Source of the DNA: a virus
Reading direction: 5' to 3' (one strand)
Length of the DNA stretch: 23,351 bases
IMG/VR virus record: IMGVR_UViG_3300042448_001443
Span: 1 to 23,351 of that record
Part shown: positions 6,573-13,267 of the stretch, piece after piece
How the letters are laid out: each line of letters opens with the position of its first letter
How positions within the stretch are numbered: position 1 is the stretch's first letter
Program-made: the position numbers and the translations under genes
The notes under the pieces: model-generated
Databases searched by the model: none
Told to the model about the DNA's origin: nothing
What the model saw: only the letters and a program-made list of their open reading frames with translations

Positions 6573-7598
6573 TTAGTAGAACGGATTCCAATCTAATCCA
6601 TCATACACATACGGTTTTGGTGTTGGTGAACCACTCATAATCAAACTACCAGTTACCGATGGAGTTGGTTTATTACCTACATATTGTGTTAATACTAAAA
6701 TATTATTTATGTGTAAAGAACCTGATGCTTCTAAATAAAATACGTTAGGAGATATTACCGCACCACCTGCACCTTCTACATATGTAAAAACACCCCCATT
6801 AGTTGTACCGATTGTAGCAACAGACGTACCAGAACTACCAGAAGTACCGCTTGTACCAGATGTTCCACTTGTACCAGGTAATCCACTAGTTCCATTAAAT
6901 CCAGATGAACCGGATGTACCATCCGAACCAAACCCATTTGTACCATTTGTACCATTTAAACCAGATGTACCAGATGTACCATTACTACCAATACCATTAG
7001 TACCATTTGTTCCAGATGAACCGGATGTACCAGAAGTACCAGCTGCACCAAAAAATCCATTTATACCAGATGAACCTGAAGTTCCTGATGTACCAGTAGA
7101 ACCAGTTCCACCAGTCACACCACTACTACCAGATGTACCAGATGTACCAGATGTACCAGATGTACCAGTAGAACCAGTTCCACTTGTTCCAGAAGTTCCA
7201 CTTGTTCCAGAAGTACCAGCTCCGCTTGTTCCAGAAGTTCCACTTGTTCCAGAAGTTCCAGAAGTTCCAAAGTTAGTACCATCTAATCCACTAGTACCAC
7301 TTGTTCCAGACGTTCCTCGTGTACCACTACTTCCAGAAGAACCAGAAGTTCCAGAAGTTCCAGAAGTTCCAGAAGTACCGGCAGTACCAGAAGTTCCAGA
7401 AGTACCGGCAGTGCCAGCAGTACCCGTTGTACCATTTGTTCCAGATGAACCGGATGTACCAGATGTACCGGATGTACCAGATGTTCCCCCAGTACCAGAT
7501 GTACCAACTCCAATTAATCCATATAAGTAATCTAAGTTGTCATCCATTTCCAAAGCGGTCAATGGAGCACCTTTTTCTAATCTTTTAACTAATGCCAT
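6573..7598 (-). CDS. Collagen-like (Gly-Thr-Ser)n phage fibre protein
   Basis: The 341-aa protein has three parts. Residues 1-31 contain ALVKRLEKGAPLTALEMDDN, a start often seen in phage tail or appendage proteins (K-G-x-P-L-T-x-x-E-x-D-x-N). Residues 32-259 are Gly-X-Y triplets, mostly Gly-Thr-Ser, with Asn, Ala, Phe and Leu variants and register breaks near 107-111, 126-128, 140-145, 163-166, 202-204 and 222-224. Residues 260-341 form a non-repetitive C-terminal domain, ending in YVYDGLDWNPFY, that probably nucleates trimers. Collagen-like phage proteins form rod-like trimeric fibres on the virion. There is only one Pro in the repeat, so stability would come from Thr, possibly glycosylated. 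A terminator follows. It could equally be a head decoration or a tail fibre. Confidence 0.85.
   Translation of the reverse strand: MALVKRLEKGAPLTALEMDDNLDYLYGLIGVGTSGTGGTSGTSGTSGTSGSSGTNGTTGTAGTAGTSGTSGTAGTSGTSGTSGTSGSSGSSGTRGTSGTSGTSGLDGTNFGTSGTSGTSGTSGTSGAGTSGTSGTSGTSGTGSTGTSGTSGTSGTSGSSGVTGGTGSTGTSGTSGSSGINGFFGAAGTSGTSGSSGTNGTNGIGSNGTSGTSGLNGTNGTNGFGSDGTSGSSGFNGTSGLPGTSGTSGTSGTSGSSGTSVATIGTTNGGVFTYVEGAGGAVISPNVFYLEASGSLHINNILVLTQYVGNKPTPSVTGSLIMSGSPTPKPYVYDGLDWNPFY
6822..7505 (-). repeat. Degenerate 9-bp tandem repeat coding for Gly-Thr-Ser
   Basis: The collagen-like region is built of 9-bp units in two codon flavours, minus-strand GGTACATCT and GGAACTTCT, with interspersed GGA/GGT-Thr-Ala, -Asn and -Ser variants. 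Blocks of identical units, for example around 7135-7165 and 7340-7375, alternate with diverged units. Such tracts can gain or lose units in steps of nine without breaking the frame, so length may differ between relatives. It is a coding repeat and not a CRISPR array, because the unit is 9 bp and there are no spacers. Confidence 0.9.
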
Positions 7599-7622
7599 AT
7601 TCTTATTCTATAAAAATCATTC

Positions 7623-7641
7623 TTATATGGATAAATATAAA
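7623..7641 (-). promoter_or_regulatory. Weaker copy of the AT-rich element (copy C), upstream of fibre gene
   Basis: This stretch matches the 19 bp at 11598-11616 at about 16 positions, including an unbroken 12-bp stretch at 7631-7642. It lies about 25 bp upstream of the fibre start at 7598, close to the distance (about 22 bp) between the exact copy at 11598-11615 and its downstream gene. No TAnnTTTG box is present in this 61-bp gap, so this element is the best promoter or operator candidate for the fibre gene. Confidence 0.35.
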
Positions 7642-7659
7642 CAAAAGGGAAATTACGGA

Positions 7660-8130
7660 TTATTTATTTAAATATTCCTTTAATGTATCTTTTTTAATTA
7701 CAATTTCTGAAATTTGTTTTATACCATCCATATTATATGTTCTATATATGTTTTTTCTTCCCATAATAGTTGAATTGCCATTTACATATTTACTGAATAA
7801 AGAACTACCATTTCTATCACTTCTAATCATAATATCATCCAATCTTTTATTTTCATCTATTTTTTCGTTAGTCAAACTTTTTTGAAATAATTTTTTCAAC
7901 CACATAAAAAATTTATCAGGTTGTATTTCGCTTATTTTCAAACATACTAATTTTTTATCGTATATTCCTGTTACAAAAACATAAGCTGTTTTTGGACCTG
8001 ATAAAGATTTTGCTGTTCCGTCTGCATACTGATAATAAACTATTTTATAGATATTTTTAGGTCTCAACAATATTTTTGATATTGGGTCTTCTTTTTCTAT
8101 AAATGGTTTATATTGTAAGCTAAATGACAT
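7660..8130 (-). CDS. Hypothetical protein (156 aa)
   Basis: I do not recognise this protein. It begins MSFSLQYKPFIEKEDPI and has a likely beta-rich core, IYKIVYYQYADGTAKS followed by TAYVFVTGIYDKKLVCLKI at about residues 28-66. A WLKKLFQKSL helix and a basic, Asn-rich middle come next, and it ends MDGIKQISEIVIKKDTLKEYL. It has no signal peptide, transmembrane segment or cysteine motif. The start is one base after the stop of the upstream glycosyltransferase, so the two are probably co-expressed. The next gene downstream encodes the collagen-like fibre, so a virion or assembly role is possible, but that is only a guess from position. Confidence 0.7.
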   Translation of the reverse strand: MSFSLQYKPFIEKEDPISKILLRPKNIYKIVYYQYADGTAKSLSGPKTAYVFVTGIYDKKLVCLKISEIQPDKFFMWLKKLFQKSLTNEKIDENKRLDDIMIRSDRNGSSLFSKYVNGNSTIMGRKNIYRTYNMDGIKQISEIVIKKDTLKEYLNK

Positions 8131-8131
8131 T

Positions 8132-9424
8132 TTACAATTTGTTTAGTTTAGGTATCTGCATTGGTGATTTATTCAATTTTGGAAGATTAAACGGTACAAC
8201 CTTTGGAGCTGCTTTCACATTACCATCCATAATTTGTGTAAACTTTTCATGCATTTTATCCAATGTAAAGTTTTTAAGAGTATTATCTTTCAAACCTTTG
8301 GATTTCTCTATATAAGTATCATATTTGTTAAATACATCATAGATTTTATTTGCTGCCAAACTATAATTTACACTAAACCATTGTGATTCTTTCATACAAA
8401 ATTGGTCAGCTGCTGATTCATGCACCTGTGTCAATGAACCTTCTAATAGAACTGCATTATCTTTTGGTAAAAAATCCACTTGTCCACTCCAACCACTTGC
8501 TAATATTGGCTTCCCTGTCAAAGTAAATTCAGCCATAGGTCTACCATATCCCTCGCCTTTAGCAAATGAAATCATTGCTTTAACTTTAGGGTGATGGTAT
8601 AGATTTGCCATATCACTTTCTTCCATATCGCCATGTAATAGATACACAGATGGACACTTATCACCCAATGGTTTTAATACCGCATCAATCTTTTCTCTTG
8701 TTGCTTCTCTATCGATAACAGAAAACCCAGCATGCGATGTTTTAACAATAAGGCCTGGTCTTTTATCCTTTGGTAGATATTGAAACACTGTAGCGAATGT
8801 TTTAATTGCCATACCAATATCTTTTCTATCCTGTCCTAAATCTCCTTTTAACCAATGTCCTACAATTAGGAAGTTGAAATCCTCTTTTACATTTGCTAAT
8901 ACATCATTACCAGATGGATTTAAGAATACATCAACATCAACTCCTTCAAATAGAACTTCACAGGGTTTAGTTAATCTCGTCTCCCCAACAATCTGCTTTG
9001 TATTTTGGTCTTGATGCTGATAAACAGTACCAGCCATAACTTGCTTTGTAAACTCCGATGGAACTAATATTAAATCCATCTTATTCATACCATCAATAAA
9101 ATCTTTTGGTGCTATTGTAGTTTCAACACCAGCGGTTACACCAATGTTATAGTTACCCTTTGGCTCAAATTCATTTGCTACTGAAACTTGGAAGAACACA
9201 TCGGGTTTATCACCAATTTCACCAATAACTCTTTCTAACATCCATCTTCCAAATTCAGTTGATGGGTCTACTTGGTTTTGCGGAGTGTTACCCCAACGTA
9301 ATGGTATAATTTTAATATCGTATTTATCCATTTTTCGTAGTGATTTCATTAAATCTCTACAATGGTCACCATATCCACTACGAGTGAATATAGGTCCTTG
9401 AAATACTAATGTAGGTTTGTTCAT
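8132..9424 (-). CDS. GT4-type (GT-B) glycosyltransferase
   Basis: The 430-aa protein shows both halves of a retaining GT-B enzyme. The N-domain starts TLVFQGPIFTRSGYGDHCR, with the Gly-rich loop that binds the acceptor side. The C-domain starts near FLIVGHWLKGDLGQDRKD and carries EGYGRPMAEF at 291-300, an E-x7-E motif (Glu291 and Glu299) that holds the nucleotide-sugar donor, followed by GKPILASGWSG. The start follows the upstream glycosyltransferase by three bases (TAAGTTATG). This gene and its upstream neighbour are similar in plan and both sit upstream of the fibre gene, suggesting they work together, perhaps in glycosylating virion proteins. The target is inference. Confidence 0.92.
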   Translation of the reverse strand: MNKPTLVFQGPIFTRSGYGDHCRDLMKSLRKMDKYDIKIIPLRWGNTPQNQVDPSTEFGRWMLERVIGEIGDKPDVFFQVSVANEFEPKGNYNIGVTAGVETTIAPKDFIDGMNKMDLILVPSEFTKQVMAGTVYQHQDQNTKQIVGETRLTKPCEVLFEGVDVDVFLNPSGNDVLANVKEDFNFLIVGHWLKGDLGQDRKDIGMAIKTFATVFQYLPKDKRPGLIVKTSHAGFSVIDREATREKIDAVLKPLGDKCPSVYLLHGDMEESDMANLYHHPKVKAMISFAKGEGYGRPMAEFTLTGKPILASGWSGQVDFLPKDNAVLLEGSLTQVHESAADQFCMKESQWFSVNYSLAANKIYDVFNKYDTYIEKSKGLKDNTLKNFTLDKMHEKFTQIMDGNVKAAPKVVPFNLPKLNKSPMQIPKLNKL

Positions 9425-9427
9425 AAC

Positions 9428-10813
9428 TTATTTAATTTTAAATACTTCAAATCTTTCTCTTGGTTTCCAATTTTCAAAGGTAGTTTCTATACCTTCTACT
9501 AATGTATCACACATATTTGTATGAGATAATCCCATATTTCCTAAAAACTCTTCTCTACCTCTTAAACCGGCAGCTTTTCTATCAGGTTTTGGTGTGTTAT
9601 AAACTTTCTCAATTACTTCCGCAACTTCGTAGTTATCAACTCTATCATCCCAAATATATGGAGTTGGTACTGAACCAGCTAATGCCAATGCTCTACTCCA
9701 AATTGGATATGCCCACTCACCATGCTCTAACTTACCTTCCCACTCTCTCCATTGGTGTAATGAACCAATCTTAATGTAATCTTCGTGCGTTAGGTATTTA
9801 CCATCTAACTTAAATCCACATTGGTCTTGCAATCCACCAGTTACGTTTACAATGATTGGTGTTCCAGCTACTACCGATTCGGCAGTTGCTAATCCAAACC
9901 CTTCGTTGTTTGCTATGTTAATGGTGCAATCTGCAATGTTGTAAAGAAGATTGAGTTCTTCTACCGGCATTCTACTATCTGAAAATACTACATTATATTC
10001 AGATGCAATTGCATCAACTACTGCGGGTAAATCAGTTCCGTTTTCATCCACAGGTTGTGTATGCATTAATAAACAAACTTTATCAGCTTTTTCTTTACCA
10101 ATCTTATCACAAAATACCTTAAATGCATGGATTACATCTGCTGGTTGTTTTCTTCTGATGTTACGATTTGACCAATATAAGATAAAATCATATTCTTTGC
10201 CTTTTAAGATTTTGTTACGGAATTCATCAGATACATCCGCAGGTTTGTAGATGTTTGAGTTAATACCATGTGGTACATAACCCACTTGCCAATCTGCTTT
10301 AGGTTTCCAAGTTGGTTTATCATCTAATGCAGATAAACGTTTGATAATACCATAAGTTTGACGAGAGATACAACCAATCCAATCTGAACTTTCATAGAAG
10401 TTACGATTGTATAATGGGTCAGGTAAATCATCCCAAATTGCGTAGAATAAAAGTGGAACGTTTTGTCTAATTTCATGCTCTATATCATACAACCAAGTCC
10501 AATAGCGAGGGTCAGTAAAGTGTAGGATAGCATCGGGTTGTTCGGTGTTAATCAGTTGGCGGATTAAATCTGCATTACCATAACCATTCCAAGGAAGAAT
10601 CTTAACATTGGCATCTGCTACACCATAGTTTTTACGAATATCTTCACTTACATCTAATATTTTCCCAGCATCAGGGTGATTGATTGCGGCTCCTACCTGA
10701 AACCAATCGTATTTATCTACCGTTCCTAATACTAACTCCTTTGACATTGTAGCAATACCACTTGCCATTCTCAAGTCATCTGATAGTAATAGAATTTTTT
10801 TCTTTTTTGCCAT
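9428..10813 (-). CDS. GT4-type (GT-B) glycosyltransferase
   Basis: The 461-aa protein begins KKKKILLLSDDLRMASGIAT, a basic start followed by the GT-B Gly-loop. It has the linker VPHGINSNIYKP (about 180-191), the second-domain opening FILYWSNRNIRRKQP (210-224), and NEGFGLATAESVVAGTPII (303-321), whose Glu304 and Glu312 form the E-x7-E donor site. The family transfers a sugar with retention of configuration from a nucleotide donor. The start follows the 2H phosphoesterase stop after three bases, in the string TAAGTTATG, identical to the next junction downstream. The C-terminal segment after residue 400 is a long helical tail. The acceptor is unknown. Confidence 0.92.
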   Translation of the reverse strand: MAKKKKILLLSDDLRMASGIATMSKELVLGTVDKYDWFQVGAAINHPDAGKILDVSEDIRKNYGVADANVKILPWNGYGNADLIRQLINTEQPDAILHFTDPRYWTWLYDIEHEIRQNVPLLFYAIWDDLPDPLYNRNFYESSDWIGCISRQTYGIIKRLSALDDKPTWKPKADWQVGYVPHGINSNIYKPADVSDEFRNKILKGKEYDFILYWSNRNIRRKQPADVIHAFKVFCDKIGKEKADKVCLLMHTQPVDENGTDLPAVVDAIASEYNVVFSDSRMPVEELNLLYNIADCTINIANNEGFGLATAESVVAGTPIIVNVTGGLQDQCGFKLDGKYLTHEDYIKIGSLHQWREWEGKLEHGEWAYPIWSRALALAGSVPTPYIWDDRVDNYEVAEVIEKVYNTPKPDRKAAGLRGREEFLGNMGLSHTNMCDTLVEGIETTFENWKPRERFEVFKIK

Positions 10814-10816
10814 AAC

Positions 10817-11368
10817 TTATTGTATTGTAATTTGTATTTTTGTTTTTGTCCCATCGGGTTGTGAATAAACTGCGTATTGAGGTACACATTTTAATTCGGT
10901 TTTTACTTTGTTTAACATATCTACATATTTTTTACCATAGCCAGGTTTTAGATATGCAATAGTTAAATGTGGGTGGTAATCTGGATACGATGTTGTGTGT
11001 GGTAGTTTTTGCAATTCTGCATTTGTTTCGTGCAATGCAGGACCAGATACATCAAACTTTAGTACATCAAATTTTTCGTTTTCAAAAAGTGATGGATTGT
11101 ATCCTTTGCATTCACCATATCCAAAATTACCCAATATACCCTTTACATCATCAACTGATACATCGTTGTGTAATCCATATAAAAATGTAGTGTGAGGTTC
11201 ATCTTCAATACCATATCCACCATTAGTATCTTCTTCGTAAAGATGCTGTGGATTTATAGCATCCTGAATTTTGAATACTTCTGGTACTGAAAAATACAAC
11301 ATAGCACACCCATAATCATATGTACCTTTTGATTCTTTGATTGAATTAAGTAACGTTTTTAATTTCAT
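10817..11368 (-). CDS. 2H phosphoesterase (LigT/Acb1-like), candidate anti-CBASS enzyme
   Basis: The 183-aa protein has the two catalytic H-x-T motifs of the 2H phosphoesterase superfamily: HTTFLYGL (His59, Thr61) and HPHLTIAYLKP (His134, Thr136), spaced about 75 residues apart as in the family. Members cleave 2',5' or cyclic phosphodiester bonds. Phage members include Acb1 (T4 gene 57B), which degrades the cyclic nucleotides that trigger CBASS immunity, and Acb1 has a comparable small single-domain build. The N-terminal KTLLNSIKESKGTYDYGCAM segment fits a phage accessory protein rather than a tRNA ligase. It follows a small ribbon-helix-helix gene after four bases. RNA repair or another cyclic phosphodiesterase role remains possible. 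Confidence 0.82.
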   Translation of the reverse strand: MKLKTLLNSIKESKGTYDYGCAMLYFSVPEVFKIQDAINPQHLYEEDTNGGYGIEDEPHTTFLYGLHNDVSVDDVKGILGNFGYGECKGYNPSLFENEKFDVLKFDVSGPALHETNAELQKLPHTTSYPDYHPHLTIAYLKPGYGKKYVDMLNKVKTELKCVPQYAVYSQPDGTKTKIQITIQ

Positions 11369-11372
11369 AGTT

Positions 11373-11576
11373 TTAAAATTGTGAACCGCTTATTTGAAGT
11401 TGTAAGTACTCATTCATTTCGTTTCTGAAATCATCATCTCTAACATATCTTTCCACAGTTCTATTAACTAGCTTTTGTAGTGTTACATCGGAATCAAATG
11501 ATACTTTTTTGAAACTTGAATACACATCTTTCAAAATTTTTACGGTTGTCAGTTTTGTGTTTTCATTTTGACCCAT
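11373..11576 (-). CDS. Ribbon-helix-helix (Arc/MetJ-type) DNA-binding protein
   Basis: The 67-aa protein fits the ribbon-helix-helix plan: a short beta strand (KLTTVKIL, residues 8-15), a first helix (KDVYSSFKKVSFDSD, 16-30), a turn, and a second helix (TLQKLVNRTVERYVRDDD, 32-49). Such proteins dimerise and insert the strand pair into the DNA major groove, and often repress their own operon. The 66-bp gap in front of it holds an exact copy of the 18-bp AT-rich near-palindrome also found in front of the glycan operon, an attractive candidate operator. It is the first gene of the run that includes the 2H phosphoesterase and two glycosyltransferases. The fold call is from pattern only. Confidence 0.7.
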   Translation of the reverse strand: MGQNENTKLTTVKILKDVYSSFKKVSFDSDVTLQKLVNRTVERYVRDDDFRNEMNEYLQLQISGSQF

Positions 11577-11581
11577 AGTTA

Positions 11582-11633
11582 TTTCGTTTTATATATTTGT
11601 ATATATAAATATAAACATTTTAAAAAAACGAAA
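11582..11633 (-). promoter_or_regulatory. Intergenic inverted repeat with 18-bp element, copy B
   Basis: TTTCGTTTT (11582-11590) and AAAACGAAA (11625-11633) are perfect inverted repeats flanking the 18-bp element at 11598-11615, which is identical to 6484-6501. The inner part is itself nearly symmetrical (minus strand TTTATATTT...AAATATATAAA), so the whole 66-bp gap between the nuclease and ribbon-helix-helix genes can fold into a long AT-rich hairpin. It may act as an operator, as a phage promoter, or as a weak terminator for the nuclease gene. The sequence alone does not decide. Confidence 0.5.
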
Positions 11634-11642
11634 AATTATGAA

Positions 11643-12509
11643 TTAAGGTTTACCATCACACAATCCCCTAACAGAGAACTCACACCATTTGCAATTCTTT
11701 TTAGCGTTGCCTGGTACTTTTGGATATGGGATATCTCTAAAGTTACCCTCATCATCAAACACAATATCAATGAAACTCATAAACTCATCATATACTTTGT
11801 TTACCGATGGAGAACCATTTGGTGGAATATGCTTTGAAATACGAGGAACAGGATATGGTGAATCTTCAGGAAGTTTCCTACGCATGATTTGGAACTCTAC
11901 TCTGATTTTTGTTAATGGTATATCAAACAATTCAGAATAGTATTTCTTATATAATAGAATTTGTGAGTTCTTTAATCTATCTTCCTTTTGATACTTATTC
12001 CACCCCATTGTAGAGGTCTTTAAGTCAATGATTATGATTGCGTTCTCCGCAATATCTTTTAATACAATATCAATATAACCAATGAAATGTACACCCTTCT
12101 TAATCTCTTTATTTAATGGAATCTCAATACCAACCAATTCATATCCTGATTTAGAATAAAACTTTCCGATATGTTTCATAAACCATTCTAAAATACGTCT
12201 ACCATCACCAAAAAACTCTTCTAACTCATCCTGCGAACAAGGTGTACCCTCACTCATCTTCTCTACCTCTACTTTGTAGTTTTCTCTCATTCTCTCCAAT
12301 AAGAGTTTATCCACATTGATTTCATCTGCTTGCTTTTTAGAAACACCATACATAACCGAAAGGTAGTGTTGGATTGTTTCGTGCATAGCCGAACCAAAGA
12401 TTGTGTGGATGTTAGATGAACTCTCCCCTAACTTGTCTATGTAATTCAATTTGTATTGTTGTGGGCAAGAACTCCACATACCATATTGAGAAAAACTAAC
12501 TCTAGCCAT
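11643..12509 (-). CDS. PD-(D/E)XK nuclease with Cas4/AddB-like Fe-S cysteines
   Basis: The 288-aa protein carries the RecB/Cas4 nuclease blocks in order: a first Cys (SSCPQQYKL, Cys15), GSAMHET (His43), a Glu near residue 129, GYIDIV (Asp147), IIDLKTS (Asp162, Lys164) and the QILLYKKYY helix (Gln183, Tyr187). Three more cysteines close it (CKWCEF...LC; Cys273, Cys276, Cys284). Cys15 plus this trio is the arrangement that holds a 4Fe-4S cluster in Cas4 and AddB. Such enzymes cut or resect DNA ends. It sits alone between a promoter-like box and a 66-bp gap, next to the replication operon, so it may serve recombination or processing of replicated DNA. A Cas4-type role in spacer capture is not implied. 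Confidence 0.9.
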   Translation of the reverse strand: MARVSFSQYGMWSSCPQQYKLNYIDKLGESSSNIHTIFGSAMHETIQHYLSVMYGVSKKQADEINVDKLLLERMRENYKVEVEKMSEGTPCSQDELEEFFGDGRRILEWFMKHIGKFYSKSGYELVGIEIPLNKEIKKGVHFIGYIDIVLKDIAENAIIIIDLKTSTMGWNKYQKEDRLKNSQILLYKKYYSELFDIPLTKIRVEFQIMRRKLPEDSPYPVPRISKHIPPNGSPSVNKVYDEFMSFIDIVFDDEGNFRDIPYPKVPGNAKKNCKWCEFSVRGLCDGKP

Positions 12510-12525
12510 ATTTTTTATTTATATA

Positions 12526-12533
12526 CAAAGATA
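12526..12533 (-). promoter_or_regulatory. Promoter -7 element for the nuclease gene
   Basis: TATCTTTG on the minus strand matches the Bacteroidota -7 consensus TAnnTTTG exactly and lies 16 bp upstream of the ATG at 12509. No TTTG or TTG is present 20 bp further upstream, so the -33 half is weak or absent. The transcript leader would be only about ten bases. It is the only promoter signal in the 47-bp gap after the clamp-loader small subunit gene. Confidence 0.6.
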
Positions 12534-12556
12534 TGTAAAAATGTTGATAATTCCTA

Positions 12557-13006
12557 CTAAATCCCCAATTTTAATTTTGTTATAATTTTAGGGTCAGTTC
12601 CATACATTTCTGCAATCTCTTTTATATGCTCTTTGCCTGTTTTGGTTGAATATAGTATTTTAAGATACTCTTCCGCTTCCGTATCAGATACTTCGTACTT
12701 TCGCATTACTAACTTAACCAACCAATCCTCATACTTTTCAGATGAAGCTGCTTTCATATATTTTAGGAAAGTTCTACTCTTTGGTAGTAATCCAATCAAT
12801 GCTTTGTAAACTGCTTTTGGTGGTGCTTCCTGAAGATATGGCTGTACATCTGCTATCAACTCTACCCATTGGGGATTCATTGTCATATAACGGATAATCA
12901 TATAAGTACTCCATCCTTTTTTATCAGATTCATCTAATGTATCCCAAAAGTTAGGGTCTTGTTCATTAGTAATTGCCTTAATGTAATCAAACAATCCTTT
13001 TGCCAT
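12557..13006 (-). CDS. Clamp-loader small subunit (T4 gp62-like)
   Basis: The 149-aa all-helical protein matches the plan of the T4 clamp-loader small subunit gp62. An N-terminal helix ending DYIKAITN is followed by the segment YMTMNPQWVELIADVQPYLQ, LPKSRTFLKYMKA, and the helix WLVKLVMRKYEVSDTEAEEY followed by a kinked Tyr-Leu-Lys-x-Leu segment, comparable to the gp62 block that ends in an A-K-R-Y-Q-V-type helix. It would form one arm of the loader that opens the sliding clamp together with the AAA+ subunit encoded upstream. T4 gp62 is about 187 aa, so this is shorter. The start overlaps the zinc-ribbon stop by one base. The assignment combines weak similarity with strong context. Confidence 0.75.
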   Translation of the reverse strand: MAKGLFDYIKAITNEQDPNFWDTLDESDKKGWSTYMIIRYMTMNPQWVELIADVQPYLQEAPPKAVYKALIGLLPKSRTFLKYMKAASSEKYEDWLVKLVMRKYEVSDTEAEEYLKILYSTKTGKEHIKEIAEMYGTDPKIITKLKLGI

Positions 13007-13266
13007 TATTCTTCTACCTTTAATCCTTTTGGTAATAATTCATTTAATAACTCACCACAATCTCCACATAAAAATACTTCGATTGGAATAACCTCATCTT
13101 CAGTACCACCTGTCAATAATTTAGATGTTTTACGAAATGAAAACCCTTGTACAAAAACCTCACCACCACAACCTTTACATTCGATTGGGTTTGTTTTTGT
13201 TAAATCTAATGGTGCATCCTCTTGTGGTTTTAATGCTTTACCATCTGCTCCTATAATTCCTGCCAT
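13006..13266 (-). CDS. Zinc-ribbon protein, paralog 2
   Basis: The 86-aa protein has two CxxC knuckles, Cys30/Cys33 (ECKGCGGE) and Cys67/Cys70 (LCGDCGEL), separated by the signature RKTSKLLTGGTEDEVIPIEV. This forms one zinc ribbon. Its upstream neighbour shares the same signature, so they arose by tandem duplication. Zinc ribbons bind DNA, RNA or proteins; in a T4-like replication operon a link to the clamp, loader or late transcription is conceivable, but nothing in the sequence proves it. Both starts share the leader TAAATAATATGG. The start is one base after the upstream stop and the stop overlaps the gp62-like start. Function unknown. Confidence 0.8.
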   Translation of the reverse strand: MAGIIGADGKALKPQEDAPLDLTKTNPIECKGCGGEVFVQGFSFRKTSKLLTGGTEDEVIPIEVFLCGDCGELLNELLPKGLKVEE

Positions 13267-13267
13267 A

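Noticed and set aside
6822-7505. Regular repeats that might be read as a CRISPR array
   Set aside because: The unit is 9 bp, without spacers, and lies in frame in a collagen-like gene.
7301-7588. Plus-strand open frames with Gln-Lys-Phe-rich repeats opposite the fibre gene
   Set aside because: They are antisense shadows of the Gly-Thr-Ser repeat with no leader or partner genes on that strand.
6490-11611. TATAAATA (T4 late promoter -10) at 6490-6497 and 11604-11611
   Set aside because: These lie on the plus strand, pointing against every gene in the window.
11643-12509. Evidence of a CRISPR-Cas adaptation module
   Set aside because: Cas4-like nucleases are common in phages, and there are no Cas1/Cas2 genes or arrays.
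12516-12523. TATAAATA on the minus strand before the nuclease gene
   Set aside because: It is only about 7 bp from the ATG and overlaps the region downstream of a better -7 box, so chance in AT-rich DNA is likely.
12534-12556. Search for a terminator after the clamp-loader small subunit
   Set aside because: No stem followed by a T-run was found in this gap; read-through into the nuclease gene is possible.
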